Shown here in pieces: positions 7,818 to 14,036 of a stretch of DNA of 14,204 bases. Made by a program: the position numbers and the translations under genes. The DNA is from an uncultured Bacteroides sp. Lineage in GTDB: Bacteria; Bacteroidota; Bacteroidia; Bacteroidales; Bacteroidaceae. The notes below the pieces were generated by a model that was not told the origin of the DNA, ran no database searches, and saw only the letters and a list, made by a program, of their open reading frames with translations. The DNA is taken from positions 1-14,204 of the forward strand of contig CAMTFK010000105.1 in NCBI GenBank assembly GCA_947071285.1, read 5' to 3'. The first letter of the stretch is position 1, and each line of letters starts with the position of its first letter.

Positions 7818-8710
7818 TTCTGTGAAAGCCTGTATTCATTAGGGGCTACCCCTACCAGTTTCCGGAACAGGTTGCTGAAATATTGCACGCTTGAAAAGCC
7901 CAATATTTCGGCAACCGAACTAACGGTATTCCCATTAGCGGACAACATTCTCTTGGCTATCTCTATCCTTTTCAACTGGAAATATTCATCCAGGTTCTTC
8001 CCCGTTTCAAACTTCAACAGGTCCATGAAATAGCGTGGCGACAAGTGAAGTAGATTTGCACAATACTTCACTGTCGGCAATATCTTGGTCTTCAACTGCC
8101 CGGAGCGGATATATTCATCCAGCAGCGTATCCATTTTGCACAATATTGTCTTATTCGCCTCATTCCGCGTAATGAACTGGCGTTCGTAGAAGCGGGAGCA
8201 ATAATCCAGCAACAATTCTATATATCTTGAAATCAACACCTTGCTATGGCAGTCTATCGCATGCTTTAGTTCCTGCTCTATATTGCAGAAACACTCCACA
8301 GCTTTCGTTTTCTCACGCAACGACAGATGCAACGCTTCATTGGGACTGTAAGAGAAGAACGGACAATGCCTGACGTGCTGCTCCAGAGAGGTATTACACA
8401 GAAAGTCCGGATGGAATGCCAGCAGCCAACCTTTTTGGGGAAGAACCTTCCCGTCATTCATATCGATAGATGCTCCCGGAGCCAGAAACAACATGGTGGC
8501 ATTGGAATAGTCGTAGTATTTACGTCCATAGATATAGTCGCAACATTCACTTTCCAGCAATAACAGGGTGTAAAAGTCGAACTTGATGGTACGTTGCATC
8601 ACGTTGGCTTTGGATAAGTCAATAGCACTCACCAGCGGATGCAGTGTCTTGTTGCCCAGGCAACAATTACACTGATGTACGGTCTCTATGTTCAATATAT
8701 CCTTTTTCAA
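7814..8710 (-). CDS. AraC-family regulator, second of a tandem pair
   Basis: This 298-aa transcription factor has an N-terminal cupin-like sensing domain (about 20-110) and a helical linker. A C-terminal double helix-turn-helix follows: first HTH about 212-235 (LPTVKYCANLLHLSPRYF), second about 263-294, ending in the AraC signature (SVAEILGFSSVQYFSNLF, GVAPNEYR). The start codon is TTG (8710-8708). No ATG is available nearby, and the TTG aligns with the ATG of the upstream paralogue in both position and following residues. The upstream regulator gene ends 2 nt before it, so the two are co-transcribed. The stop overlaps that of the convergent VWA gene. The sensing domain is Cys-rich in places (C15, C17, C18, C57, C58), which could matter for redox or electrophile sensing, though this is speculation. 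It probably acts on the 21-bp-pitch operators near 9675, 9872 and 12039. Confidence 0.93.
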   Translation of the reverse strand: MKKDILNIETVHQCNCCLGNKTLHPLVSAIDLSKANVMQRTIKFDFYTLLLLESECCDYIYGRKYYDYSNATMLFLAPGASIDMNDGKVLPQKGWLLAFHPDFLCNTSLEQHVRHCPFFSYSPNEALHLSLREKTKAVECFCNIEQELKHAIDCHSKVLISRYIELLLDYCSRFYERQFITRNEANKTILCKMDTLLDEYIRSGQLKTKILPTVKYCANLLHLSPRYFMDLLKFETGKNLDEYFQLKRIEIAKRMLSANGNTVSSVAEILGFSSVQYFSNLFRKLVGVAPNEYRLSQN

Positions 8711-8712
8711 AG

Positions 8713-9615
8713 CTATGAATTTTGCAGTCGGTATTCGTTCGGGGTGCAGCCTACGCGCTTCTTAAACAGGCGGTTCAGGTGCTGCGGATACTGAAATCCC
8801 AGCCTGTAAGCAATCTCGCTGATGGTTTCTTCCGCTCCGAGGATGTGCTCTTTAGCCAGTTCGATTACCTTTGTCTGTATATGTTCCTGGGGCGTTTTCC
8901 CGGTTTCCTTCTTAATCATATCACCAAAGTAATTGGGAGAAAGATAAATCCTGTCTGCGAAATATTTCACTGACGGCAACCCCTCCTGCATCGGAAGACC
9001 ACTCTGGAAATATTCATCCAACAGTTGTTCGAACTTCGTCAAGGCATCTTTGTTTGCATTGCTGCGGGTGATGAACTGGCGCTCATAGAAACGCATGCAA
9101 TAGTTGAGCAAGAGTTCTATGTTCATTGCAATCAATGACTTGCTGTGCTTGTCTATAGGATGCTCCAGTTCGATGCTGATTTTCTTCAGGCAGTCCATCA
9201 CGGTTTCTTTTTCCTGATCGGACAGGTGTAAAGCCTCATGCACTGCATAGGAGAAGAAGGTATAGTTCTTTATCGTTTTCCCAAGTGCAGTCCCGTGAAT
9301 CAAATCGGGATGAAAGACGAGACCGTAAACGGGCTGGCTGATTTGGTCACCAACCGTACTCACACTAATCGTCTGTCCGGGTGCAAAACAGACAATAGTA
9401 CCTTCCTGATAGTCATAAGACTGACGGCCGTACTTAATATCACAAGTCTTTGCCAACTTCAGAAAAAGTGCGTAAACGCCATAATGCATTTGTATTTGAT
9501 TGACCGCCCGCGTCGCTTTCGTAAGGTCGACAACACTTACCAAAGGGTGCAATGTTTCAAGTCCGTACAAATGATTGTACTGGTCCACATTATCCAGATT
9601 TATAACCTTTTCCAT
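8713..9615 (-). CDS. AraC-family regulator, first of a tandem pair
   Basis: This 300-aa paralogue of the next regulator aligns along its full length; for example both share TLHPLVS near the N-terminus, RFYERQFITR before the HTH region and PNEYRL at the end. It has an N-terminal cupin-like ligand domain and a C-terminal double HTH (first about 213-236; second with ISEIAYRLGFQYPQHLNRLF and the GCTPNEYR signature). The ATG lies 23 nt downstream of a perfect -7 box (TATCTTTG). A paired direct-repeat operator sits 60-97 bp upstream, facing the divergent dehydrogenase gene, so autoregulation is likely. The divergent layout with an iron-type alcohol dehydrogenase recalls E. coli YqhC and YqhD, where the AraC protein senses aldehydes; a similar signal here is inference. 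Confidence 0.94.
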   Translation of the reverse strand: MEKVINLDNVDQYNHLYGLETLHPLVSVVDLTKATRAVNQIQMHYGVYALFLKLAKTCDIKYGRQSYDYQEGTIVCFAPGQTISVSTVGDQISQPVYGLVFHPDLIHGTALGKTIKNYTFFSYAVHEALHLSDQEKETVMDCLKKISIELEHPIDKHSKSLIAMNIELLLNYCMRFYERQFITRSNANKDALTKFEQLLDEYFQSGLPMQEGLPSVKYFADRIYLSPNYFGDMIKKETGKTPQEHIQTKVIELAKEHILGAEETISEIAYRLGFQYPQHLNRLFKKRVGCTPNEYRLQNS

Positions 9616-9638
9616 AATCCTAAGTATTTGAACAGCAG

Positions 9639-9646
9639 CAAAGATA
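9639..9646 (-). promoter_or_regulatory. -7 promoter box of the AraC pair
   Basis: On the - strand the box reads TATCTTTG, a perfect match to the Bacteroides -7 consensus TAnnTTTG. It lies 23 nt before the ATG of the first regulator, giving a short leader. No good TTTG -33 box is seen. The operator pair at 9675-9712 begins 29 bp upstream of the box, where a regulator would touch or block polymerase. Confidence 0.65.
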
Positions 9647-9674
9647 TGAATTATTTTTTCAGAATAATAAGGTG

Positions 9675-9712
9675 TCTGTAATAAGGGTTATACTATCTGT
9701 AATTGGGGTATA
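9675..9712 (+). promoter_or_regulatory. Tandem AraC-type operator, pair 1
   Basis: Two direct 17-bp half-sites lie 21 bp apart: TCTGTAATAAGGGTTAT (9675-9691) and TCTGTAATTGGGGTATA (9696-9712), with a 4-bp spacer. The 17 + 4 layout is the same as that of the araI1-araI2 sites of E. coli AraC. The pair lies upstream of the regulator promoter on the - strand and is oriented towards the dehydrogenase. Probable role: autoregulation, possibly by looping with pair 2. Confidence 0.75.
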
Positions 9713-9749
9713 ACTTTCATTCATCACATAGAAAGAAGAGAGTGATAAG

Positions 9750-9838
9750 GTGGTAAGGTGATAGGGTGATAAAGTGGCTACGCTATATATCACAGAGTGT
9801 TATCCCGCTATCACCTTATCACCCTATCACCTTACCAC
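9750..9838. repeat. Inverted repeat built of 8-bp tandem units
   Basis: The arms 9750-9772 and 9816-9838 are perfect 23-bp reverse complements around a 43-nt loop. Each arm consists of imperfect 8-bp tandem units (GTGATAAG, GTGGTAAG, GTGATAGG type), starting at 9742 on the left and running as their complement to 9840 on the right. The repeat sits exactly between operator pairs 1 and 2. No T-tract follows, so it is not a plain terminator. It could form a cruciform, or be a dispersed palindromic element that landed between the divergent promoters. Confidence 0.88.
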
Positions 9839-9871
9839 TCTTTGTTCATAACCCTACAAGAATGCGCAGAA

Positions 9872-9909
9872 ACAGTAAAAAGGGTTATTCAATCTGTAAT
9901 CCGGGTATC
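9872..9909 (+). promoter_or_regulatory. Tandem AraC-type operator, pair 2 (dehydrogenase)
   Basis: Half-sites are ACAGTAAAAAGGGTTAT (9872-9888) and TCTGTAATCCGGGTATC (9893-9909), again with a 21-bp pitch. The downstream half-site ends 22 bp before the -7 box at 9931, in the place of the missing -33 box. This is the expected position of an activator that replaces -33 recognition. Confidence 0.75.
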
Positions 9910-9930
9910 CTGCAATCGCATGAAGACAGC

Positions 9931-9938
9931 TAATTTTG
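9931..9938 (+). promoter_or_regulatory. -7 promoter box of the dehydrogenase operon
   Basis: TAATTTTG fits TAnnTTTG exactly and begins 59 bp after the start of operator pair 2. No TTTG -33 element precedes it, which suggests dependence on an activator. The start codon is at 10004, so the leader would be roughly 55-60 nt. Confidence 0.7.
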
Positions 9939-10003
9939 CAGCATCCGATAGTTCCCTATGGAGAACCATTAAAACGATTACAAATTAAATAACTGAAAGA
10001 CGT

Positions 10004-11185
10004 ATGAATACAAGAATGAATTTTTCTTTTTACAACCCTACCCGCATCCTATTCGGCGCAGGCGAACTGAACAATCTGCACAAGCAGACAATGCCCGGCA
10101 AGAAAGCCCTACTTTTGATTTCAAATGGTAAGTCGACCAAGGTCAACGGTTCGCTCGACCGCACGATTGAACAATTGGAAAAGGCCGGCATAGAGTATGC
10201 CATCTTCGACAAGATTATGGAAAACCCGTACAAAAGCGTCGTCATGGAAGGAGCCGCTTTTGCCCAAAAAAATGCCTGCGATTTTATTCTGGCTCTCGGA
10301 GGAGGTGCCGTACTCGATGCATCAGTCGCCATAGCGGCAATGGCAACGAATCCGGGCGACTTATGGGATTATGTTTTTGGCGGCACCGGCAAAGCAATGC
10401 CACTGAAAAATCCGGGCTTGCCCATAGTTACCATTGCCACAACTTCAGGAACAGGCTCCGAAATCAATTGCTGGGGCGTTATCTCCAATCCCGACACGAA
10501 TGAGAAAATCGGTTTCGGCGCACCGGAACTGACTCCCGTTCTTGCCATCGTAGACCCGGAACTGATGCGAACCGTTCCCGCCAAATACACGGCATACCAG
10601 GGATTTGATGCTTTGTTCCACAACACAGAGGTAATGATAAGCAACGGCGTGAACATCCTGAGCGAAGCCATCGCCTTGTCCGCCATCGAGAATATCACGA
10701 AATACCTTCCGCGTGCAGTCAGAGACGGAAATGATATGGAAGCAAGAGAACGTGTCGCTTATGGCAGCACAATGGCAGGCATCACCATGCAACTGACAAG
10801 CACCACGGCCGAACATTCCATGGAACACTCCATGAGTGCCTACCATCATAATCTTCCTCACGGCGCAGGACTGATTATGATTTCCCGTGCTTTCTATGAG
10901 TTCTTCATCGAGCGTCATGCCTGCGACGAACAGTTCATCAAAATGGCAAAAGCAATGGGCATTGAAAATGCTGACAAGCCGGAAGATTTCATCACGGCAC
11001 TTGTCAAATTGCAGGAGGATTGCGGTGTGGCCGATTTGAAGATGAGCGATTACGGATTCAAGAAAGAAGAATCTATGACGCTTGCCCAAGGTGCCCGCTC
11101 CATGCAGGGAGGATTATTCCTTGCCAATCCTTGCGAAATGACGGATGAAGACTGCGCAGGAATTTTCGACAAATCCTATCGTTGA
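10004..11185 (+). CDS. Iron-type (group III) alcohol/aldehyde oxidoreductase
   Basis: This 393-aa cytoplasmic enzyme belongs to the iron-containing alcohol dehydrogenase family, of the YqhD/BdhA kind, which typically reduces aldehydes with NAD(P)H. The nucleotide-binding GGGAVLDAS (99-107) and the TTSGTGSE segment (146-153) are present. Likely metal ligands are D202 and H206 (FDALFHNTE), H271 or H275, and H286 (LPHGAGL). The His271-His286 spacing is one residue longer than in FucO/YqhD, so the exact third ligand is uncertain. An ATG four codons downstream (10016) could also serve as start. The gene follows operator pair 2 and a clear promoter, and faces away from the AraC pair. The flavoprotein gene follows after 99 nt without a visible terminator, so co-transcription is likely. 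Aldehyde detoxification is the best guess; the true substrate cannot be read from sequence. Confidence 0.93.
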   Translation: MNTRMNFSFYNPTRILFGAGELNNLHKQTMPGKKALLLISNGKSTKVNGSLDRTIEQLEKAGIEYAIFDKIMENPYKSVVMEGAAFAQKNACDFILALGGGAVLDASVAIAAMATNPGDLWDYVFGGTGKAMPLKNPGLPIVTIATTSGTGSEINCWGVISNPDTNEKIGFGAPELTPVLAIVDPELMRTVPAKYTAYQGFDALFHNTEVMISNGVNILSEAIALSAIENITKYLPRAVRDGNDMEARERVAYGSTMAGITMQLTSTTAEHSMEHSMSAYHHNLPHGAGLIMISRAFYEFFIERHACDEQFIKMAKAMGIENADKPEDFITALVKLQEDCGVADLKMSDYGFKKEESMTLAQGARSMQGGLFLANPCEMTDEDCAGIFDKSYR

Positions 11186-11284
11186 TGGATGGATGGGCGA
11201 ACCTTATAAGTCATGCCAGTGTTTTTAATATAAATATACGCTTCAAAGTCTGACGAATATAATTAATATCAAGAAGAAAAAAAG

Positions 11285-11899
11285 ATGAAAGTATTACTGA
11301 TAAATGGAAGTCCCCGGAAAAACGGAAATACACATTTGGCTTTATCGGAGGTAGCAAAGGCGCTGAATGAAAACGGAGTAGAAACAGAAATCATTTCTAT
11401 CGGAACAAAAGCCGTACAAGGTTGCATAGCCTGCAACCGCTGCACTGAATTGGGACGGTGTATCTTTAAAGACGAATTGTACAACAACATCCGCCAGAAA
11501 CTGGAAGAAGGTATTGACGGACTGGTAGTAGGCTCACCGACCTATTACGCCGGTCCCAATGGTTCGCTGTGCGCCCTGTTAGACCGTCTTTTCTATTCAA
11601 GCTCGGAGTTGATGGAGTACAAACCGGCTACGGCAATAGCTGTTTGCCGGAGAGGTGGAGCCAGTGCTACTCTTGACAGATTGAATAAGTATTTCACAAT
11701 AAACCACATGCCTGTTGTTTCTTCCCAATATTGGAATATTATTCATGGAATGATGCCGGGCGATGTCCTGCAAGATGCGGAAGGATTACAGACTATGCGA
11801 ATGTTAGGCAGAAATATGGCCTGGTTATTGAAAAATGCGGCTGACGGGCAGAAGCACCCGGAAGCAGAACCTTTGGTACGGACAAACTTTATCCGTTAA
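11285..11899 (+). CDS. Iron-sulfur flavoprotein-like FMN reductase
   Basis: This 204-aa protein has a flavodoxin-like fold. It opens with MKVLLINGSPRKNGNT, the FMN phosphate loop of the NADPH-dependent FMN reductase / iron-sulfur flavoprotein family. C47-x2-C50-x2-C53-x5-C59 matches the compact cysteine motif that holds a [4Fe-4S] cluster in iron-sulfur flavoproteins. GSPTYYAG (83-90) is the second flavin contact. The C-terminus carries no extra domain. It lies 99 nt behind the dehydrogenase, and a strong terminator follows it, so the two form one unit. No operator copy lies in front of it, which supports read-through from the dehydrogenase promoter. A role in electron transfer or in reducing quinones or nitro-compounds is plausible; it could instead be a plain flavin reductase. 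Confidence 0.9.
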   Translation: MKVLLINGSPRKNGNTHLALSEVAKALNENGVETEIISIGTKAVQGCIACNRCTELGRCIFKDELYNNIRQKLEEGIDGLVVGSPTYYAGPNGSLCALLDRLFYSSSELMEYKPATAIAVCRRGGASATLDRLNKYFTINHMPVVSSQYWNIIHGMMPGDVLQDAEGLQTMRMLGRNMAWLLKNAADGQKHPEAEPLVRTNFIR

Positions 11900-11935
11900 T
11901 TGAAATCATAATAGAACCATTGAGTTCTCACAGAG

Positions 11936-11991
11936 AAGCGTAAACAGACTAAAACGATGTGTTTCCATAGTCTGTTTACGCTTTTATTTTC
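11936..11991 (+). terminator. Intrinsic terminator of the dehydrogenase operon
   Basis: A perfect 16-bp stem pairs 11936-11951 (AAGCGTAAACAGACTA) with 11968-11983 around a 16-nt loop and runs straight into TTATTTT. It lies 37 nt past the flavoprotein stop. The stem is less GC-rich than in many terminators, but long and perfect. The right arm with its T-rich tail separates this unit from the exporter gene, which has its own operator and promoter. Confidence 0.88.
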
Positions 11992-12038
11992 AGAATAAAG
12001 GTGCAATAGCTATCAATTTATTCTCCAGCATCCCATAA

Positions 12039-12076
12039 TCTGTAATTCGGGTTATCACTCCCGTAATTTGTCTACC
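12039..12076 (+). promoter_or_regulatory. Tandem AraC-type operator, pair 3 (exporter)
   Basis: The first half-site is TCTGTAATTCGGGTTAT (12039-12055). Exactly 21 bp later a weaker copy, CCCGTAATTTGTCTACC (12060-12076), keeps the GTAAT core. The pair has the same orientation and the same distance to its -7 box as pair 2. Confidence 0.7.
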
Positions 12077-12097
12077 AAGATTTGCATGAGTTCTTCC

Positions 12098-12105
12098 GTA
12101 CTTTG
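12098..12105 (+). promoter_or_regulatory. -7 promoter box of the MFS gene
   Basis: GTACTTTG keeps the TTTG of the -7 consensus but has an imperfect TA part. It is called mainly because its TTTG ends 66 bp after the start of the operator, the same distance as at the dehydrogenase promoter. The ATG is at 12144, about 38 nt downstream. Confidence 0.55.
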
Positions 12106-12143
12106 CTGTATAGAAATCAACGTATCAAAGAACCATATAATTT

Positions 12144-13379
12144 ATGAGACAGACTAATAAGTTGAAACCCGGTTCGGGCGCTTTGCTCGTATTCATCCTC
12201 ACCGCAGGAGTCTTCGGAATCATCAACACCGAAATGGGAGTCATCGGAATCCTCCCCCTGATAGCCGAGCATTTCCACGTAACCGTTCCCGAAGCAGGAT
12301 GGACGGTTAGTATATTCGCATTGGTAGTGGCTATATCAGCACCCATTATGCCGCTACTTTTCTCGGGCATAAACCGGAAGAAAGTCATGCTACTGGCACT
12401 GGGAGTCTTCACACTGAGCAACATTATTTCAATGCTTACCTCCAACTTTACCCTACTACTGATAGCCCGTGCCCTTCCGGCTTTTCTTCATCCTGTATAT
12501 GTATCGATGGCTTTCACGGTAGCGGCCGCATCTGTCAGCAAAGAGAAAGCTCCGAAGGCCGTAGCCAAAGTCTTCATCGGAGTATCCGCCGGCATGGTAT
12601 TGGGTGTACCGGTGACCAGCTACATAGCGAGTGAGGTGTCGTTTACGATGGGTATGATGTTTTTCACGGTGGTGAATGCGCTGGTATTTGTGGCTACCCT
12701 TCTGTTCGTGCCCTCCATGCCCGTTAAAGAAAAGCTATCTTACGGTGCGCAACTCAATGTGCTGAAAAAGAAGATTGTCTGGTGTTCCATCATCGCTGTC
12801 ACCTTGATAAACGGTGCTTTATTCGGATTCTTCAGTTATATGTCTGATTATCTGAGAACGGTTACGGAAGTTTCTTATAGTGTCATCAGCATCTTGCTAC
12901 TGATATACGGGCTTGCCAATATTATCGGAAACGTCATTGCAGGAAAACAGTTAGCCACCAACCCGATACGCAGCATGATATTCATTCCGTTCGCGCTATT
13001 CACCTTTTATATATGTATATTCATTTTAGGGGAATGGCTTGCGGCCATGACTGTTATTATTCTGATTCTGGGTATTCTGGCAGGATACGGGCAAAACACC
13101 ATGCAATATATGATAACCGAAGCCGCTCCCGAAGCTCCGGATTTCGCTAACGGCTTGTTCCTATTATCCGCCAATCTGGGCACAACGGTAGGTGCGGCAG
13201 CTTGCGGAGCATTTATCACTTTCTTCGATACACGCTATTCCGTAATCGGTTCTTTGCTGTTCCTTGCGGTCAGCATAGTATTCGTTGCTCTGAGAATCTT
13301 GATATTAAAAACGGCGGATAACATATCCGCCGAGAGAAGACGAACGGAACAAATCATCCGTTCCTCACAATGTCCGTAA
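12144..13379 (+). CDS. MFS transporter, DHA1-type drug/metabolite exporter
   Basis: This 411-aa inner-membrane protein has about 12 hydrophobic segments, the usual size for the DHA1 group (AraJ, NepI, PbuE-like exporters driven by proton exchange). TM1 begins near residue 13. A loop 2-3 motif A remnant (GINRKKVML, 75-83) and a motif C-like segment in TM5 (GVSAGMVLGVPVTSYI, 146-161) indicate an antiporter. The short N-terminal tail has no signal peptide. It has its own operator pair and promoter, shared in design with the dehydrogenase, so it is probably induced by the same signal and may export the compound or its product. The last 26 nt overlap the convergent vapD-like gene, and the codons around 13307-13332 also encode a terminator on the other strand. 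The cargo cannot be predicted. Confidence 0.92.
   Translation: MRQTNKLKPGSGALLVFILTAGVFGIINTEMGVIGILPLIAEHFHVTVPEAGWTVSIFALVVAISAPIMPLLFSGINRKKVMLLALGVFTLSNIISMLTSNFTLLLIARALPAFLHPVYVSMAFTVAAASVSKEKAPKAVAKVFIGVSAGMVLGVPVTSYIASEVSFTMGMMFFTVVNALVFVATLLFVPSMPVKEKLSYGAQLNVLKKKIVWCSIIAVTLINGALFGFFSYMSDYLRTVTEVSYSVISILLLIYGLANIIGNVIAGKQLATNPIRSMIFIPFALFTFYICIFILGEWLAAMTVIILILGILAGYGQNTMQYMITEAAPEAPDFANGLFLLSANLGTTVGAAACGAFITFFDTRYSVIGSLLFLAVSIVFVALRILILKTADNISAERRRTEQIIRSSQCP
13307..13332 (-). terminator. Intrinsic terminator of the vapXD-like unit
   Basis: Read on the - strand: CGGCGGATA, loop TGT, TATCCGCCG, then TTTTT. The 9-bp GC-rich stem is perfect and the T-run is immediate. It starts 21 nt after the stop of the vapD-like gene and lies wholly inside the 3' coding end of the MFS gene. 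On the + strand no T-run follows, so it acts in one direction only. Confidence 0.85.
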
Positions 13380-13635
13380 AGTCCGACCAGTCTTCTACTT
13401 TATAGCCTCTGATATCCCGTACGGATTTTCTGAACCAGTCTATCCGGGACAGAGCATTGATAGCCTTGTAAAGGTCTCCTAAATTTCCGTCTTGAGTGAG
13501 ATAAGTGCTACCTTGTATCCAGTTGAAACCGTTCTTCCTCAATACCTCCTTTATTTCAAAGTAAGCACGGTTGTAGGGAGTTCCGTAATGCCTTTCGAGT
13601 TCGGAAATGGTCATATCAAAGCTTATGGCAAACAT
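13354..13635 (-). CDS. vapD: VapD-like endoribonuclease toxin (Cas2 fold)
   Basis: This 93-aa protein matches the VapD family in length (H. pylori VapD is 94 aa) and pattern. It opens with MFAISFDM, whose Asp7 is the conserved catalytic residue after the first beta strand. YxEIKEVLRKNGFNWIQGSTYL (about 26-47) and WFRKSVRDIRGYKVEDWSD (about 67-85) follow. VapD proteins have a ferredoxin-like fold related to Cas2, and some cleave RNA. The start overlaps the upstream 64-aa gene by 13 nt, as expected for a coupled antitoxin-toxin pair. Its 3' end overlaps the convergent MFS gene by 26 nt. No CRISPR array or other cas gene is near, so a Cas2 role is unlikely. Toxicity is inferred from the family. 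Confidence 0.88.
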   Translation of the reverse strand: MFAISFDMTISELERHYGTPYNRAYFEIKEVLRKNGFNWIQGSTYLTQDGNLGDLYKAINALSRIDWFRKSVRDIRGYKVEDWSDFTDIVRNG

Positions 13636-13817
13636 ACTTCTTCGGTTTGAGGTTTAAACAAGTCTTGCTGTCCAAAGAATACGTCACCGTCCAATGTTTC
13701 AGCAGAAATAACCACTCCTACAAAAGGGTTGTTTTCTACTTCTATCACTCTGGCGGGAATCCATTCTGCCAACCTTGTCAGGTCAGGAGAAATAAGAACT
13801 TTATCTCCTACTTTCAT
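13623..13817 (-). CDS. Small SH3-like protein, candidate VapX antitoxin
   Basis: This 64-aa protein starts MKVGDKVLISPDL and continues with alternating hydrophobic strands (ARVIEVENN, FVGVVISAE, DVFFGQQDLFKP), a pattern of small SH3/KOW-like beta barrels. It lies directly upstream of the vapD-like gene with a 13-nt overlap. In Haemophilus the VapD toxin is paired with a small upstream antitoxin, VapX, which as I recall has an SH3-like barrel. Position, size and fold pattern therefore point to the cognate antitoxin, though sequence similarity to VapX cannot be judged here. Its own promoter is at 13877-13907. It begins 3 nt after the stop of the zeta-like remnant. Confidence 0.75.
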   Translation of the reverse strand: MKVGDKVLISPDLTRLAEWIPARVIEVENNPFVGVVISAETLDGDVFFGQQDLFKPQTEEVCLP

Positions 13818-13820
13818 AAT

Positions 13821-14036
13821 CTAATCTTTTTTAGTTGCGTGGAACAAAAATAATTCTTTTCTATTGATTTCCGATACAAAGGTAGCCATTCTTCCTCTAA
13901 TTTCCAACACATTTGATTGGGCCATCAAGGTGCCTTTTGCGCCAAAAAGCAAACTTTGGCGTGCTTGAAGGCTCCCCGAACCGTTTGGTCCGGCAATAAC
14001 AATCAACACCGGCTTATGAAAAATAGTTTCCATCAT
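13821..14036 (-). pseudogene. Zeta-toxin-like remnant with broken P-loop
   Basis: The 71-aa reading frame begins like a zeta-type kinase toxin: KPVLIVIAGPNGSG (about 8-21) is the usual first strand and Walker A start. The next residues should be KT(T), but here they are SLQARQ, and all similarity to the family ends there. Functional zeta toxins are about 190-280 aa, so most of the protein, including the catalytic lysine, is gone. The start overlaps the upstream gene's stop as ATGA, a coupling typical of antitoxin-toxin pairs. A 7-bp hairpin (13940-13946 with 13955-13961) lies near the point where similarity stops and may mark the deletion. The 3' part of the remnant holds the promoter of the vapXD-like unit. 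The short ORF might still be translated. Confidence 0.68.
13877..13907 (-). promoter_or_regulatory. Promoter of the vapXD-like unit
   Basis: On the - strand a TTGG element (13907-13904) is followed after 19 bp by TACCTTTG (13884-13877). The second box fits TAnnTTTG exactly and the first is an imperfect version of the TTTG -33 box. The -7 box lies about 60 nt before the ATG at 13817. It sits inside the zeta-like remnant, so the pair can be expressed alone. Confidence 0.55.

Noticed and set aside
7840..7854. Hairpin TAGGGG-CTA-CCCCTA as terminator of the MoxR operon
   Set aside because: Only 6 bp, inside the regulator gene's coding end, with no T-run on either side.
13354..13635. Cas2 of a CRISPR system
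   Set aside because: Length, VapD-type motifs and the coupled antitoxin-like gene fit VapD; no cas1 or repeats are in the window.
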